This document shows positions 46,313-58,717 of a DNA stretch of 64,000 nucleotides, piece by piece. Made by a program: the position numbers and the translations under genes. Numbering within the stretch: position 1 is the first letter of the stretch; the number at the start of each line of letters is the position of its first letter. The stretch is from Lathyrus oleraceus (Eukaryota; Streptophyta; Magnoliopsida; Fabales; Fabaceae). The notes below the pieces were generated by a model. That model saw only the letters and a list, made by a program, of their open reading frames with translations. It did not search any database and was not told where the DNA came from. Location of the stretch: contig NC_066583.1 of the NCBI RefSeq assembly GCF_024323335.1, positions 414,172,031-414,236,030 of the forward strand. Reading direction: 5' to 3'.

Positions 46313-49300
46313 GGTTGGTTTCTAACACCATTGAATATAATGATCCTTCTACTTCTTCAAATTTTGAATTCCCTGTGTTTGAGGCCGAGGAGGAAAGTGA
46401 TGTAGAAGTGAGTGATGAGTTGTCTCGTCTTCTTGAGCAAGATGAGAAGGTTATTCAGCCGTTTGAAGAGCAGATTGAGCTAGTCAACTTGGGTTCCGAA
46501 GATGATGTGACGGAAGTCAAGATTGGGTCTCGACTGTGTCCAGATGCTAAGAAGGGGTTGATTGATATTCTTCGAGAATATTCAGATGTGTTTGCTTGGT
46601 CCTATCAAGACATGCCTGGGTTGGATTCTGAGATTGTGGAGCATAGATTGCCATTGAAGCCAGAATGTTCGCCAGTCAAGCAGAAATTGAGAAGAACGCA
46701 TCCTGATATGGATGTGAAGATCAAAGAGGAAGTGCAGAAGTAGATTGACGCTGGTTTCCTTGTGACCGTTGAGAATCCGCAATGGGTGGCCAATATTGTG
46801 CATGTGCCGAATAAAGATGGAAAAGTCCGCATGTGTGTTGACTATAGAGATTTGAATAAAGCTAGTCTAAAAGATGATTTCCCTCTGCCACACATTGATA
46901 TGTTGGTAGACAATACTGCTAAATTCAAAGTCTTTTCATTTATGGATGGATTTTCCGGATATAATCCGATCAAGATGGCACCCGAAGATATGGAGAAGAC
47001 CACATTCATCACACCCTGGGGAACATTCTGTTATCGAGTGATGCCTTTTGGTCTAAAGAATGCTGGTGCAACTTACCAGAGAGCAATGGCTACTCTTTTT
47101 CATGATAAGATGCATAAAGAGATTGAGGTATATGCCGATGACATGATTGCTAAATCTATTGATGAAGAGGAACATGTTGAGCATTTGTTGAAGCTATTCC
47201 AGCGTTTGAGGAAGTATAAACTCCGCTTGAATCCCAATAAGTGTACTTTTGGTGTTCGTTCTGGTAAGTTGTTGGGCTTTATTGTCAGCGAGAATGGTAT
47301 TGAAGTTGATCTTGCCAAGGTCAAAGCAATACAAGAGATGCCTGCGCCCAAGACTGAGAAGCAAGTCAGAGGTTTTCTCGGCCGCTTGAATTATATTTCC
47401 AGATTCATTTCCCACATGTGCGCCTATATTCAAGCTTCTTCGGAAAGATCTGTCTTGTCATTGGACCAAAGATTGCCAAAAAGCGTTTGACAATATCAAA
47501 GAATATTTGCTTGAACCTCCGATTTTATCTTCACCTGTTGAAGGAAGACCGTTGATCATGTATTTGACAGTGCTCGAAGATAGTATAGGTTGTGTTTTTC
47601 GTCAGCAAGATGAGACTGGAGAGAAAGAATTTGCAATCTACTACCTCAGTAAGAAGTTCACCGACTGTGAGACTCGGTATTCTATGCTTGAGAAAACTTG
47701 TTGTGCATTGGCTTAGGCTGCTAAAGCGTCTGCGTCAGTATATGTTGAATCATCCCACTTGGTTGATATCCAAAATGGATCCAATCAAGTACATATTTGA
47801 GAAGCCTGCTTTAACTGGGTGAATTGCCCGTTGGCAAATGTTGTTATCAGAGTATGATATCGAATACCGATCTCAGAAAGCGATCAAAGGTAGTATCTTG
47901 GCTGACAATTTGGCTCACCAACCGATTGAAGATTATATGTCAGTGCAGTATGATTTTCCTGATGAAGAGATTTTATACTTAAAAATGAAAGATTGTGATG
48001 AACCATTGCTTGAAGAAGGGCCAAAACCTGGTTCTCGTTGGGGCATGGTGTTTGATGGAGTTGTTAATCAATATGGAAATGGCATTGGGGCAGTGATCAT
48101 TACTCCTCAAGGGACGCACCTACCATTTACAGCTAGATTGACTTTCAAGTGTACAAACAACATGGCAGAGTATGAAGCTTGCATTATGGGGCTTGAAGAG
48201 GCCATGAATCTCAAAATCAAATATTTGGATGTCTTCGGTGATTCCGCTTTGGTTGTGAATCAGATCAAAGGAGAATGGGAGACGAATCAACCCATTTTGA
48301 TACCGTATAGAGATTATGCAAGGAGGATTTCGACTTTCTTTACAAAGGTTGAATTTCACGATATTCCTCGAGATGAGAACCGGATGGTAGATGCTCTTGC
48401 AACATTGGCATCAATGATTATAGTGAAGTATTGGAATGAAGTTCCCAATTTATCTGTGATGCATCTTGATAAGCTAGCTCATGTGTTTGCTGTTGAAGAA
48501 ACCAAAGACGAGAAGCCGTGGTATTATGACATCAAATGCTTCCTCCAAAGTCAGATTTACCCGCCTGGGGCATCTTTGAAAGATAAGAAGACTTTGAGAA
48601 GATTAGCCAGTAATTTCTACTTGAATGGTGATATACTGTACAGGAAAAACTTCGACATCGTTTTGCTCAGATGTGTGGATAAACATGAAGCAAACTTGTT
48701 GATGACCAAAGTGCATGAAGGTTCCTTTGGTACTCATTCCAATGGACATGCAATGGCAAAGAAGATGTTGCGAACATGTTACTATTGGCTGACAATGGAA
48801 TCTGACTGTTTTGAGTTTGTGAAGAAATGCCACAAGTGCCAAATTTATGCTGATAAAATTCATGTTCCTCTGACACTTTTGAATGTTATCTTTTCCCCAT
48901 GGCCTTTATCCATGTGGGGAATTGATATGATTGGGATGATTGAGCCCAAAGCTTTGAATGGACATCGTTTCATTTTAGTGGCAATTGATTACTTCACAAA
49001 ATGGGTTGAAGCAACATCGTATGTGAATGTAACCAAGCAAGTTATTGTAAGGTTTATCAAGAATCAGATCATATACCGGTATGGTGTGCCAAGTAAGATC
49101 ATTACTGATAATGGATCGAACTTGAATAACAATATGGTGGAAGCTCTTTACAAAGACTTCAAGATTGCACATCATAATTCTTCTCCCTACAGACCTAAGA
49201 TGAATGGGGCTGTTGAAGTTGCAAACAAGAACATCAAGAAGACTATCCAGAAGATGGTTGTCACATATAAGGATTGGCATGAGATGCTCCTATTTTCTTT

Positions 49301-49766
49301 GCATGGGTATCGTACTTCCGTTCGCACTTCAACAGGGGCAACCCCTTTCTCTCTCGTGTATAGTATGGAAGCAGTGCTCCCCGTAGAGGTTGAGATTCCT
49401 TCATTGCGTGTGCTCATGGAAGCCAAGTTGACTGAGGTTGAATGGTGTCAAACCAGGTTTGATCAGTTGAATTTGATTGAAGAGAAGAGACTGACTACCA
49501 TGTGCCATGGTCAGTTATATCAACAGAGAATGAAGAAAGATTTTGATAAGAAGGTCAGACCTCGAGTGTTCAGAGAAGGTAACCTTGTGCTCAAGAAGAT
49601 TTTGACGTTCAAGCCAGATTCTAGAGGAAAATTGACTCCCAATTATGAAGGCCCATATGTTGTTAAGAAAGCCTTTTCAGGCGGTGCTTTGATTCTTACA
49701 ACTATGGATGGAGAAGAGTTCAGTCGTCCTGTGAACGCAAATGCAATCAAGAAATACTTCGCCTAA
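46313..49766 (+). pseudogene. Ogre pol exon 2 of D (RT, RNase H, archaeal RNase H, integrase)
   Basis: RT carries YADD at 47131-47142. The first RNase H is around MYLTVLEDS. The archaeal-type RNase H has FDGV, NNMAEYEA, FGDSALV and MVDALA. The integrase zinc region is THSNGH...CHKCQ and its core has DYFTKW, TDNGS and VEVANK, followed by a C-terminal GPY-like block (NYEGPYVVK) and KKYFA before TAA at 49764-49766. From 47838 to 49766 it is one open frame of 642 codons. Upstream breaks are TAG at 46741-46743, an 11-bp deletion near 47418, TAG at 47714-47716 and TGA at 47820-47822. All catalytic residues I can check are present. The best-preserved Ogre pol in the window, but not translatable as one protein. 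Confidence 0.9.
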
Positions 49767-50380
49767 AAAGAAAAGAACAAGTCGTTAATTAGAAAACCCT
49801 AAAGGGCGGCTTAGGCAAAAATGAGCGTCTCGGTGGATTGAAAACCCGAAAGGGTGATCCAGGCAAAAATTAGAGACATAAAACAGAAAGAACTTCCCGA
49901 TAAGTTAAGTACCCCACCTTGGGGCAACTTATGCAAAATTAGGGATTATGGCAAGTAACTGCATTCTGCTGATCTTCAGTGTCTTGAAGACTTGTTTGAG
50001 CACAAGGGTTGACATTAGTTCGTCTCCAGCAGCAGTCAAGAGCACATTGGATATCAAGATTTGATAGAGGGATTAAGGATCATTTGTATTCAATGTAACC
50101 CTTTTCCATGTAAATTACCATTTTCAACTTTGTAAAATCTATGGAGTCTTGTCATTTACAGACTACCATTCTATTAAATAAAGTTGAGCTTTTATCCAAT
50201 TGTTTCTACTCTTGTTTACTTCATCCAATAATTTTAAATTTTATTATGATCATTTTGAAATTAACTTTTTAATCAAAATCAACTTTTCTTTAATATATAA
50301 AAGCAAGAACTTTTCCAAAGCAAGTAAAAGGAATATCAACAGCTTTTCAATAAATAGCAAGTCCTTAAGTGCGAAACATT
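49767..50380 (+). other. Proximal 3' UTR of D
   Basis: About 600 bp without a gene. The first 160 bp are conserved in C (AAGGGCGGCTTAGGC, GAGCGTCTCGG). The rest is AT-rich with AATAAA at about 50175. Confidence 0.6.
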
Positions 50381-50386
50381 TGTGGT

Positions 50387-51140
50387 TCCCCAAGCAGTTA
50401 ACCCTTTGGGTATCCCTAGATGTTTGTGTTGATTCAGTTCCTCGGTGGAATGTTTGATTCCCGATAGAGCTTCTTTCTTTATCCCCAGCTGAGTTGGTTG
50501 ATTCAGATACCCTGCGGCGTGTCCTTGTCCCCAACAGAGTTTCATCCTTCCCCAGCAGAGTTCGTGTTTCCTCAGCAGGTTGATCTTCAGGGATGTTTGA
50601 TCTTCCCCCTGTAGATCGCTTTGGTGTCCCCACCAATCTCCATTTATCTTTGCTCCCCAGTCAGAGTTTTCTCCTTGTTTTTGAGCGAATTTTTTTGATT
50701 GTTTCTCTGTAGGGTTGTCTCCCATTTTTATGGTGTTGACCTAAAATTCCCCACAGATTAGATGTTCTATCCTCTACAGATCTCCTCCATCTTCAGCTAG
50801 GTTTGAGCCTTTGGGATGTTGATTTCTCTGTTCTCTGGCAGTTTATCTCCATGTTTTGTGGATTGACCGAGGATTGTACCGGTGGTTCAATTTCTTTGTG
50901 ACACCTCTCTATCCTTTGTGATCGTTTTGTCAGCAGAATCATCATATATACATGTACATTCATATAGTTTCATAATATACATATCCTGCATCTTCATATT
51001 TGATTTGGTTGAGATTCTTATTCTCTGTTATGGCGGTACTTTATCCCCATACCAAATCTGATGTCTGTCCTCTTTCAATTGTAGAGTGTCAACCCCTTAA
51101 GAAGAAATACTTTAACCTTTCTCTGTTTCCCCACTGAGTT
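50387..51140 (+). repeat. CCCCAGCAGAGTT-type repeats in the 3' UTR of D
   Basis: Copies or variants in element sense occur at 50482 (TCCCCAGCTGAGTT), 50528 (TCCCCAACAGAGTT), 50549 (TCCCCAGCAGAGTT), 50569, 50654 (TCCCCAGTCAGAGTT) and 51127 (TCCCCACTGAGTT). The first 13 bases of the 50549 copy equal the tRNA-Arg 3' region that pairs with the Ogre PBS. Confidence 0.65.
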
Positions 51141-51399
51141 TGTTTCATTGTGGATGGTTGTTATTTCAGTTTCCTCTCTAGCAAGTTTTCTGGATGGAAT
51201 TATTCCCCTTGAGTTATTTCCTCATTGGATTGAGTCTTGATTGACGGTTTTCTTTCTAGCTCTTACCTAGATGGATATTTTGGTCCCCTAAGAGTCTATT
51301 ACCCAGTAACTGGTAATATTCTTCTTAGTTTTCAATTTGCTACTTCTTGCCCAATAGCCGACAAAAGTATCTTTTTACTCCTCAGTGGAGTCCCTTGGA

Positions 51400-52240
51400 A
51401 GTATATCCTTGATATATTCATCCTAACCGATGACGGATATCTTTCCTTCCCTCGCAGGAGTCTATCCTTGATTTGTTCACTTTAACCAGTGATGAATATT
51501 CTCATTTTTGGTATTCTACCCAGGAAAAAGGTAGTTGTAATCCCTATTTTTGTTCCTCAGAGAGTTAATCCTTGATATGTTCATCTTAATCGATGACAGA
51601 TTTTCTTCTCGTTGTGGTTTTCTACCCAGTAACCCGTAGTTGTAAATCCTACTTTTTCCCCTTTTCAGAGTCTATCCTTGATATGTTCATCTTAATCGGT
51701 GACGGATTTTCTCTTTGATTGGTCTTCTACCCACCAACCGGTAGTTGTAAACCCTACTTTGTCCCCTCGCGGAGTCTATCCTTGATTTGTTCATCATAAC
51801 CGGTGACGGATTTTCTCTCCGACGGTTTTCTGTCCAGTTTTCGATAGATGTAATTCCTCCCTTTTGTTCAGTTGGTATATCCTTGATATGTTCATCTTAA
51901 CCGATGACGGGTATCCTCCTTGACGTTTCCAGGCAAGATAATCCTTGATATGTTCATCCTAACCGATGACGGATTTTCTTCCCTGTGGAGTCTATCCTTG
52001 ATATGTTCATCTTAACCGATGATGGATACTCTCACCCTTGGTCTTCTTCCCAGTAACTGGTAGTTGTAAATCCTATTTTCTACAGTTTTCCCTGGCAAGG
52101 CTATTCTTACCCAGTAACCAGTAATGAATACTCCCTCCTGGAATTTCCTCAGCGAGTCATCCTTGATATGTTCATCTTAACCGATGACGGATGTTCTCTC
52201 TGTCAGATATTTATTATCTCTTTACCCAGTAACAGGTAGT
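51400..52240 (+). repeat. Composite tandem repeat in the 3' UTR of D
   Basis: About nine copies of a block beginning CCTTGATATGTTCATC and continuing TTAACCGATGACGG lie at roughly 51409, 51467, 51571, 51675, 51779, 51889, 51941, 51991 and 52161. Several are followed by a second block, TACCCAGTAACCGGTAG TTGTAAATCC. Spacing is about 50-115 bp, so blocks are combined in different numbers. It occupies the hypervariable 3' UTR position of Ogre. Confidence 0.85.
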
Positions 52241-52487
52241 AGATAATAGATTTTTGCTCCTCTTGTGTTGAAATTTTACTTCTCCCCAATTGAATTGAGT
52301 GCGTATTTCCTTAGTCAAATCGCTTATCCTGCATGATTCGAGTACCTCAGTTTTATCCTGACTTATTCATATCCCCTGCAGATGTTTCTTTCCCCGGATG
52401 AGTCTTTCCATTCTTTATATGGATTTCCTCGAGTCTCCCAGTAGTTTTAAGTCGTAGCCTGGCCTATGCATAAATCCTTTTTATCCC
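52241..52487 (+). other. End of the 3' UTR of D
   Basis: T/C-rich, no gene. Family-B LTR sequence (minus) begins near CCAATGGGATGCAATCC at about 52487, so D ends by truncation without its own LTR. Confidence 0.6.
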
Positions 52488-53423
52488 CAATGGGATGCAA
52501 TCCAACATACAAGAATGTCATATAGAAAACCCATTTTCCCTTTGGACTTTGAATCAAGCAATACCAACAAGAAAATAGCAATATGAAGAGCAAGGCATCA
52601 AATAAAGATGGCCACGTCCAAGAAAGCAACTTCATAGCTAACAGTCTTCTTTGTCTCCTCATGTATCAAATGACATACTCCTTGATTAACTCAGAATAAG
52701 GCATTAGATACAGGTTCAATGTAACAATTGCATCAAGACCATGTAACATATGAATTCATGTGGATCCCAATACTTGCATCAGATGAAAGCTCAAATCATA
52801 ATAACTTGGTCTCAAAAAAGTTTGCATTGGCCAAGTCCTTTTGCATATGGAATGTTGCCTAATTCTAAGTCCAAAAGCTCACATCAAATCCAACAGTCCA
52901 CATAAACCTTTTGTAGGGTTTTTGTTATTTTTTAAGTATTTTAAGGTCCTAAGACTACAAACACAAAAAAATACACAAACAAATATATACAATCACAATA
53001 TATGGCTCAAGTGAGCAAAATGAAAATGACATGAATATAAACAAGTTAAATGATATGTAAATGACCAATGAAATGGTAAATGACTTGAATTTAAATTGCA
53101 CAAAGTAAATGACTTGAAAATAAAAGCAATGATAATAAAAGTTAGTCAAATGTTAGTTGATTAGATGTTAGTGATGTTTTGCTTTTCAATTGATTAAGTC
53201 CCTCTTTGGAGAACACTCAACCCTCTATTTACAAGCATGCATACTTGAACCAAGACATCTTCCAAAGGAAGGGGAAGAAAGCCTAGTTTCCATACAATAC
53301 CATGAAAGGGGGAGACTTACAATCTCACTTACTAGAATGTTATGCCTTTAGGGTCAAAATTTAGTTCTATGTTAAGCAATCGTAATTGGACTTGTGTAGA
53401 AGTCACAACTATCTGAGGCCGAA
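52488..53423 (-). repeat. Ogre LTR fragment G, left piece
   Basis: It matches 16830-17745 of LTR B1 in the same orientation. The U5 end (about 760 bp) is missing. LTR F interrupts it after CCGAA (53419-53423). Confidence 0.88.
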
Positions 53424-55584
53424 TGTAAGTGCCCAATTTTGACCCTAAGATCTCTCATGTAATTCCATCATAAGTACAAGCATTGGGATCATACCTTGGC
53501 ATCCTCCTTACCCCTCTTTCATTGGCTTTGTTTTGGGAGAGATCACCAAGCACTTTGTGATTATATCATACTTGTATTTTATCATTTCACTAACCAAAAT
53601 ACCAAAAATATGTCTTTGCATTTGTCTAACTCTTTTGTAGGAAGGGCATGATCTCATTGATTCATCAAGATCACATCTAGGGTTTGAGACCCTCGTGAAC
53701 AAAGAGCACAACCAAGATTGATTCAAAAATGGTTACGAGCATCATATATGAGTCCCAATGATCTCTACATGTTATATTGATCAAGTTTTCTTCAAGAGTT
53801 TGAGGGTGATTTGCCTTGGAAACCCTAGTTTGACTGGGTATCTTGAGTAACTTCTCCAACAAGCTATCTCACCGATTGATCAAATTTCTCATGGGACACT
53901 TCAAATTTCATCATATTATGCATATATGAGCTACCATGAGCCAAGAAAGTCAAGAGAATTGGAAGTTAGCAAGTTGGTTGATAGTTGTTGGCCAGATGGA
54001 TTCATCTGATCCAAACTGGGTCTTCCTAGACCCTATCTCCTACAATTTCACCATATTGTAAGACCCTAATTTTGACCCTAATATCCCTCATGGCATCATA
54101 TCATTGCTCATTGCATTTCCTCAAGGATCATAGCATGTTTGGCTCCTTAACCTTAGGGTTGGGACTTGAGTGAATGGTTTGAGACCACCAAACATGCTTG
54201 TATTGTATATTATTTCTTTTCTTATTTTGATTACTAACCAAAAGAACCAAAATATGTCACTAACTCTTTTTGTTTTGAAGCTCAAGTGATCATGTGCTCC
54301 CATACTCCTAGGAGGCTCCTAAGCTTAATGAAGTTGCTAGATGAAGATGAAAGCAAGCATGACAATGGTTCAAAAAGTTCCTAATCATCATATATGTCTC
54401 CCAAGTATCTCAATTTTCCAATTTGATCAAGATAACCCAAAGGGCTTGAGGATTGTTTCCCAAGGAAACTCTAATTCAACTGTGCTTCAACTGTGCCTTG
54501 CTCATGAAGTAACCTCACCCATGATAAAATTTAACCAAGGGAATTTCTTTCATTCATTATTTTATGCATATATGAACCTATTTGAGGCCCCTTAATCATT
54601 CATTCATCAAGATTCGAAGTTTGGCCTTGAAAAGATGACCAGTCAAGTCATCTGACTAAACCAAAGATCACTGAGATACAACTTTTAATGTGTTTGGCAA
54701 ATGAGGATGACCCCAAGAGAAAACGTGTTATTAAGAACCATATGAACAACTTTCTTGTTCATAAAAAATACAGTTTAAACTTGGAAGGTCATCATTCATT
54801 TCAAAACATTATAGGTCATTTTGACTGAAACCCTAATTTTAGGTCAACTTCCGAAGGACCTAACTTCCTTAATTTGTATGATTTTGAGGTGAGACCAAAT
54901 GCATTGGAAAGCCTAAGATGTCTTCTTAAAATGTTATGTTGGAAAAATTTTATAATCCTAAAAGAAATACATGTGATAATACAAAACATTATAGGTCACT
55001 TTGGACCTAAGTCATTGAATTTGAAAAATGCCCAACTTCAAATGGCCATAATGTTTTAATGAAAAATCTAAATGATGTAAAATTTGAGTCTAAATTGATC
55101 ATCTTGAAAAGATCTACAACTTTGATGTCAGAGGTTTTTTCATTTGATGCTTGCATTATGGAAACAGAGGGGCTTGAAGATGCTTGCTTTTGGTGAAAAT
55201 TTTCAAAGGGGAACTTAAACATGTTTTGTGCCGAAACTTTCACAGCCAATTTTTCACTAATTTCGAAATGCCAAATGAATTTTTTCCCAACATGACTTTT
55301 GTTCCTTATTTCAAGAGTTTTCCAACCATTACTCACATTACTTTTTGTGATTTTCCATGTGTGAGTTTCAAAGAGTTGTTTCTTTTTGTCCATTTTGGCA
55401 TTTCATGATATAACTTGATGTGCAAGCTTGTAAAGATCATTATGCACGTCCAATTCATTTCCAGTTGACCTCAGCTTGGTGTATCACCCATCATTGGGCC
55501 TTACATGCGCCTGAACAAGCCCATGCAAGGAGAATTCAAATCCCATGCACACGAGGGAACCATGCCTTGCAACCCTTCTTCAGC

Positions 55585-55592
55585 TATAAATA
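55585..55592 (+). promoter_or_regulatory. TATA box of LTR E
   Basis: CAGCTATAAATAGG, in the same context as F at 59818. Confidence 0.6.
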
Positions 55593-58500
55593 GGTGCTCA
55601 ATTCCATTCATTTGGCAACCAAGTGGAGATCTGAATTGCTGCTGAATTGAAATCCCAACCCTCACTAAAGGAATTTTCAGTTTTCTTTCTCTTTTTCAAG
55701 CTTGAAATTCAACATCATTAGTTGATTTTCAAATCTCAATTCCTTAACCTATCATCTCCATCACACTTCCAGAGCAAAGGCAGATCAAGATCTTGAAGGA
55801 TTCGTGGCATTTGAAACTTCATTTCAGAGGTAGAACCTCAAACTTTTTTGATCTAGATCTTGCAATACAATGTGATTTTCTTTGATTTGTGTGTTTTTCT
55901 AAAGTCATCTCACTTGAGGCAAGCCAGTGGTGGTCTTAATTGTTCAAATTGTGCCATTCCAGTTGACATACCATGATTTTCAAGCTCACATTTCTCGCTA
56001 AATAGGAAGAGTGAGGATGATCCATGGTTACAGTGGTGATGTACATCACCTAAGCTTCATTTTGATGTCCTTACATTTCATTTTCATTACAATTCATTTT
56101 CCTGCGCATAGTGGTCGGAGATTGTTGGATCGCCGGAGAAGAAGGTGTTTTCCACCACCTGTACCACGTGTGCATCTCCAGAACCATTGGATCATGCTTC
56201 CACGTTATAATCCCGACCATTCCTTGTGTTTACTTATTTTAAATCATTGTGTTGCGTGCTTGACTTAAGTGTACAATGCATCCGCGCCTCTGAGCCATGT
56301 GATCCATGCCACGTCAATTAATGAATTGATCTGATGGCTGCGCTTTTTTCCTATTTTCCTATTTTTCTTTTAATTTCATTTAATTCCTTTTATTTTCAAA
56401 AATTCAGAAATATTTTATTTGAAGTCACAAAAATATGAGACCAATGCCAAAAATTTTCTTGAAAAATCTAGTTTCATACTTTGATTTTTACTTATTTTTG
56501 TGATTTCATTTAATATTTTTTGTGAATTATTTGGTTTTTAATAGTTTTAATTCATTTTTAAATACTTTTTGATATTTAAAAAATCCAAAAATATTTTCCT
56601 AACACCTATGGATCATGATAAGTCAATGAAAAATAGTCTCATCAATTTCTTATTTGATTTGAGATTTATTTGAGATTTTAAGTCATATTGTGTTATTTTT
56701 CAATGTTTTTAATTGTTTTTAAATAGTTTTTGATTTCAAAAATTGTTGAGAAAATTTGTCAAAGTTTGTTTGACCATGTTAGACCTATGAGAATTTAATT
56801 GGACTTGTTGAAGTTGATTTGAATTAAATTTGAGGTTTGACCATATTTTGTTTATTTTATTTTGCATTTATTTTTAATTCAAAAATTACCAAAAAATTAT
56901 GGGGGATTTGTTGACTTGTTGACTTGTAATCTTCATTTCTTTTCTGTTTGGCATTGATTGATGATGACTTGGTTCACATTTGATCAATTGAGTTTGATGC
57001 TTGAATTATCTTTCCATCCATTTCATCTTCATCCCATTCTTTTCATAATTTGGCCAATGAGTTAATGTCTTATGGTTGGTCCTGACAAATGAGAGGTTTA
57101 ACCTTCTTTGATCCAAACCAAACTCAACTTGATCAAAGATCAAGTGAGTTGTTTTGTGTCCAAGATAGGTTGCTTCTTGTTCAAGCAAAAAACCTAAAGT
57201 CCATACAAGGCCCTTCCCCTTTTGTTTTGGCATGGATAGTTTGTGGAGCTTGGCTTACTAGTCATGATCTCTAACTTGTGTTTATTTGCCTATAGTTTTA
57301 TTGACCGGCCTCAGATAGGTGTGACTACTACATTAGTCCACTTACGATTGCTTAACATAACACTACATTGTCTTAGGATAAACTAACATAAATCCACTAA
57401 TTACTAACTTTAATTTGAGCATTTAATTTCTTGCCCTTTACTTTAATGCCATTTATTTCTTGCTCATTTATTCATATTGCTTTTCATTTTGCTCACTTGA
57501 GCACATATTTTATGTTTATGTCATTTTTCTTTTGCTCATTTGGGCTCATTATTGTATATAAATATATTGTTGTCTTGTGTTTGTTTTGTGTGAACCTAAT
57601 GCAAAAAGGAGAAAGGACTTAGAATTAGGACATACCTATGCTTAAAGGAGTTCAAGAGAAACTAGGCCTCATGCCTCTAGAATGCTAAACTTGTTGAAGA
57701 GCAACTAGACCTCATGCCTTTAGAATGCTAAATTTCAAAGTTGACTTTAAAGGATTTCCTTTCCAAAACTTATTATTTGTCCATTCCTCTTATTGTGTTG
57801 TGAACTTTTTGATGTTTGCTCATGTGTGATAGGGATTCCATCTTGAGATAGTAAAGAGGACCATTGTCATGAATAACCAAGTTACGAGAGACAAGCCAAA
57901 TGGATATCCTAGGAGCTTGAATCCAAATTGTTTGATTGCTTGTGTGTTTGCTAAGTCCAAAAGAAAGGAGCATCTTTAATCATCTCTATGATGCGAAGAA
58001 AAGGAACTCCAAGGGTTTTATCTTCCCTCTTATCTTTGTATGCTTCAGGACTAGCCCTTCTCTTCTTCTCCCCACTTTAACCCAAGCCCAAAAATCTTTT
58101 CTTCAAACTTTGACTTTGTTTTAAATTAGATACCTAGGGCTTAAGCCTTTGACTTTTCGAAACTCTTTTCATCAATACTCATTGTGAATAAATCTTAATC
58201 CAAGTTTGACTTCATTTTGTTAATAAATCTAACTTGTAAATATAACTCACTTCAAGCTGTTTTTGTGGTTCCAATGGCCACCTTTGTTAAAACCTTTTCA
58301 TAAACATTAGTCGTAGGTTTGAGTTATCATAGTTGTTGATGTAAATTTCACCTTATCCTTAGTGATTGGATTATGAGTCTTCCATACTTACTATAGGGTT
58401 AACCCCTCACTAGTATGTTGAAGCCTTCCTCACATGGTGGATTGTTGGTTTAGGTTGAGTTTTCTCCCTTTGATAACAAAAGACCTTAAGGCTTTTGATC

Positions 58501-58701
58501 AAATCAATTCACCAATCTTTCTGATTTTTACCCCGAACTACGAGGTTTTGATCCTACCTTTATGATGGTACGTAGGAAGTGGGTTCATCCATTCAAACAA
58601 CAAAATTTGTAAGTATAATCTATTCTCTTCTCATCCCTCCAATAGTTTGCAGATATTTTCATAAATACCAACCTACAACACATATTTGTAAAAAGAGGTT
58701 C

Positions 58702-58717
58702 CCTTAGAGTACTAAGG
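58702..58717 (+). promoter_or_regulatory. AGTA-loop LTR hairpin, E version
   Basis: CCTTAG - AGTA - CTAAGG, perfect stem. The third and sixth pairs differ from those of F and B1. Confidence 0.55.

Larger units (their letters stand above)
44946..52487 (+). mobile_element. Ogre element D (family B), protease to 3' UTR, both ends lost
   Basis: It starts inside the protease region and runs through intron, RT, RNases H, integrase and a 2.7-kb repeat-rich 3' UTR. It is closely related to C over all shared parts but much better preserved. No LTR, ORF1 or gag belongs to it within the window. On the right it meets a minus-strand LTR fragment at about 52487. Confidence 0.88.

Noticed and set aside
51400..52240. 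CRISPR-like or coding repeat array
   Set aside because: Irregular composite blocks in a retroelement 3' UTR, with no cas genes and no open frame.
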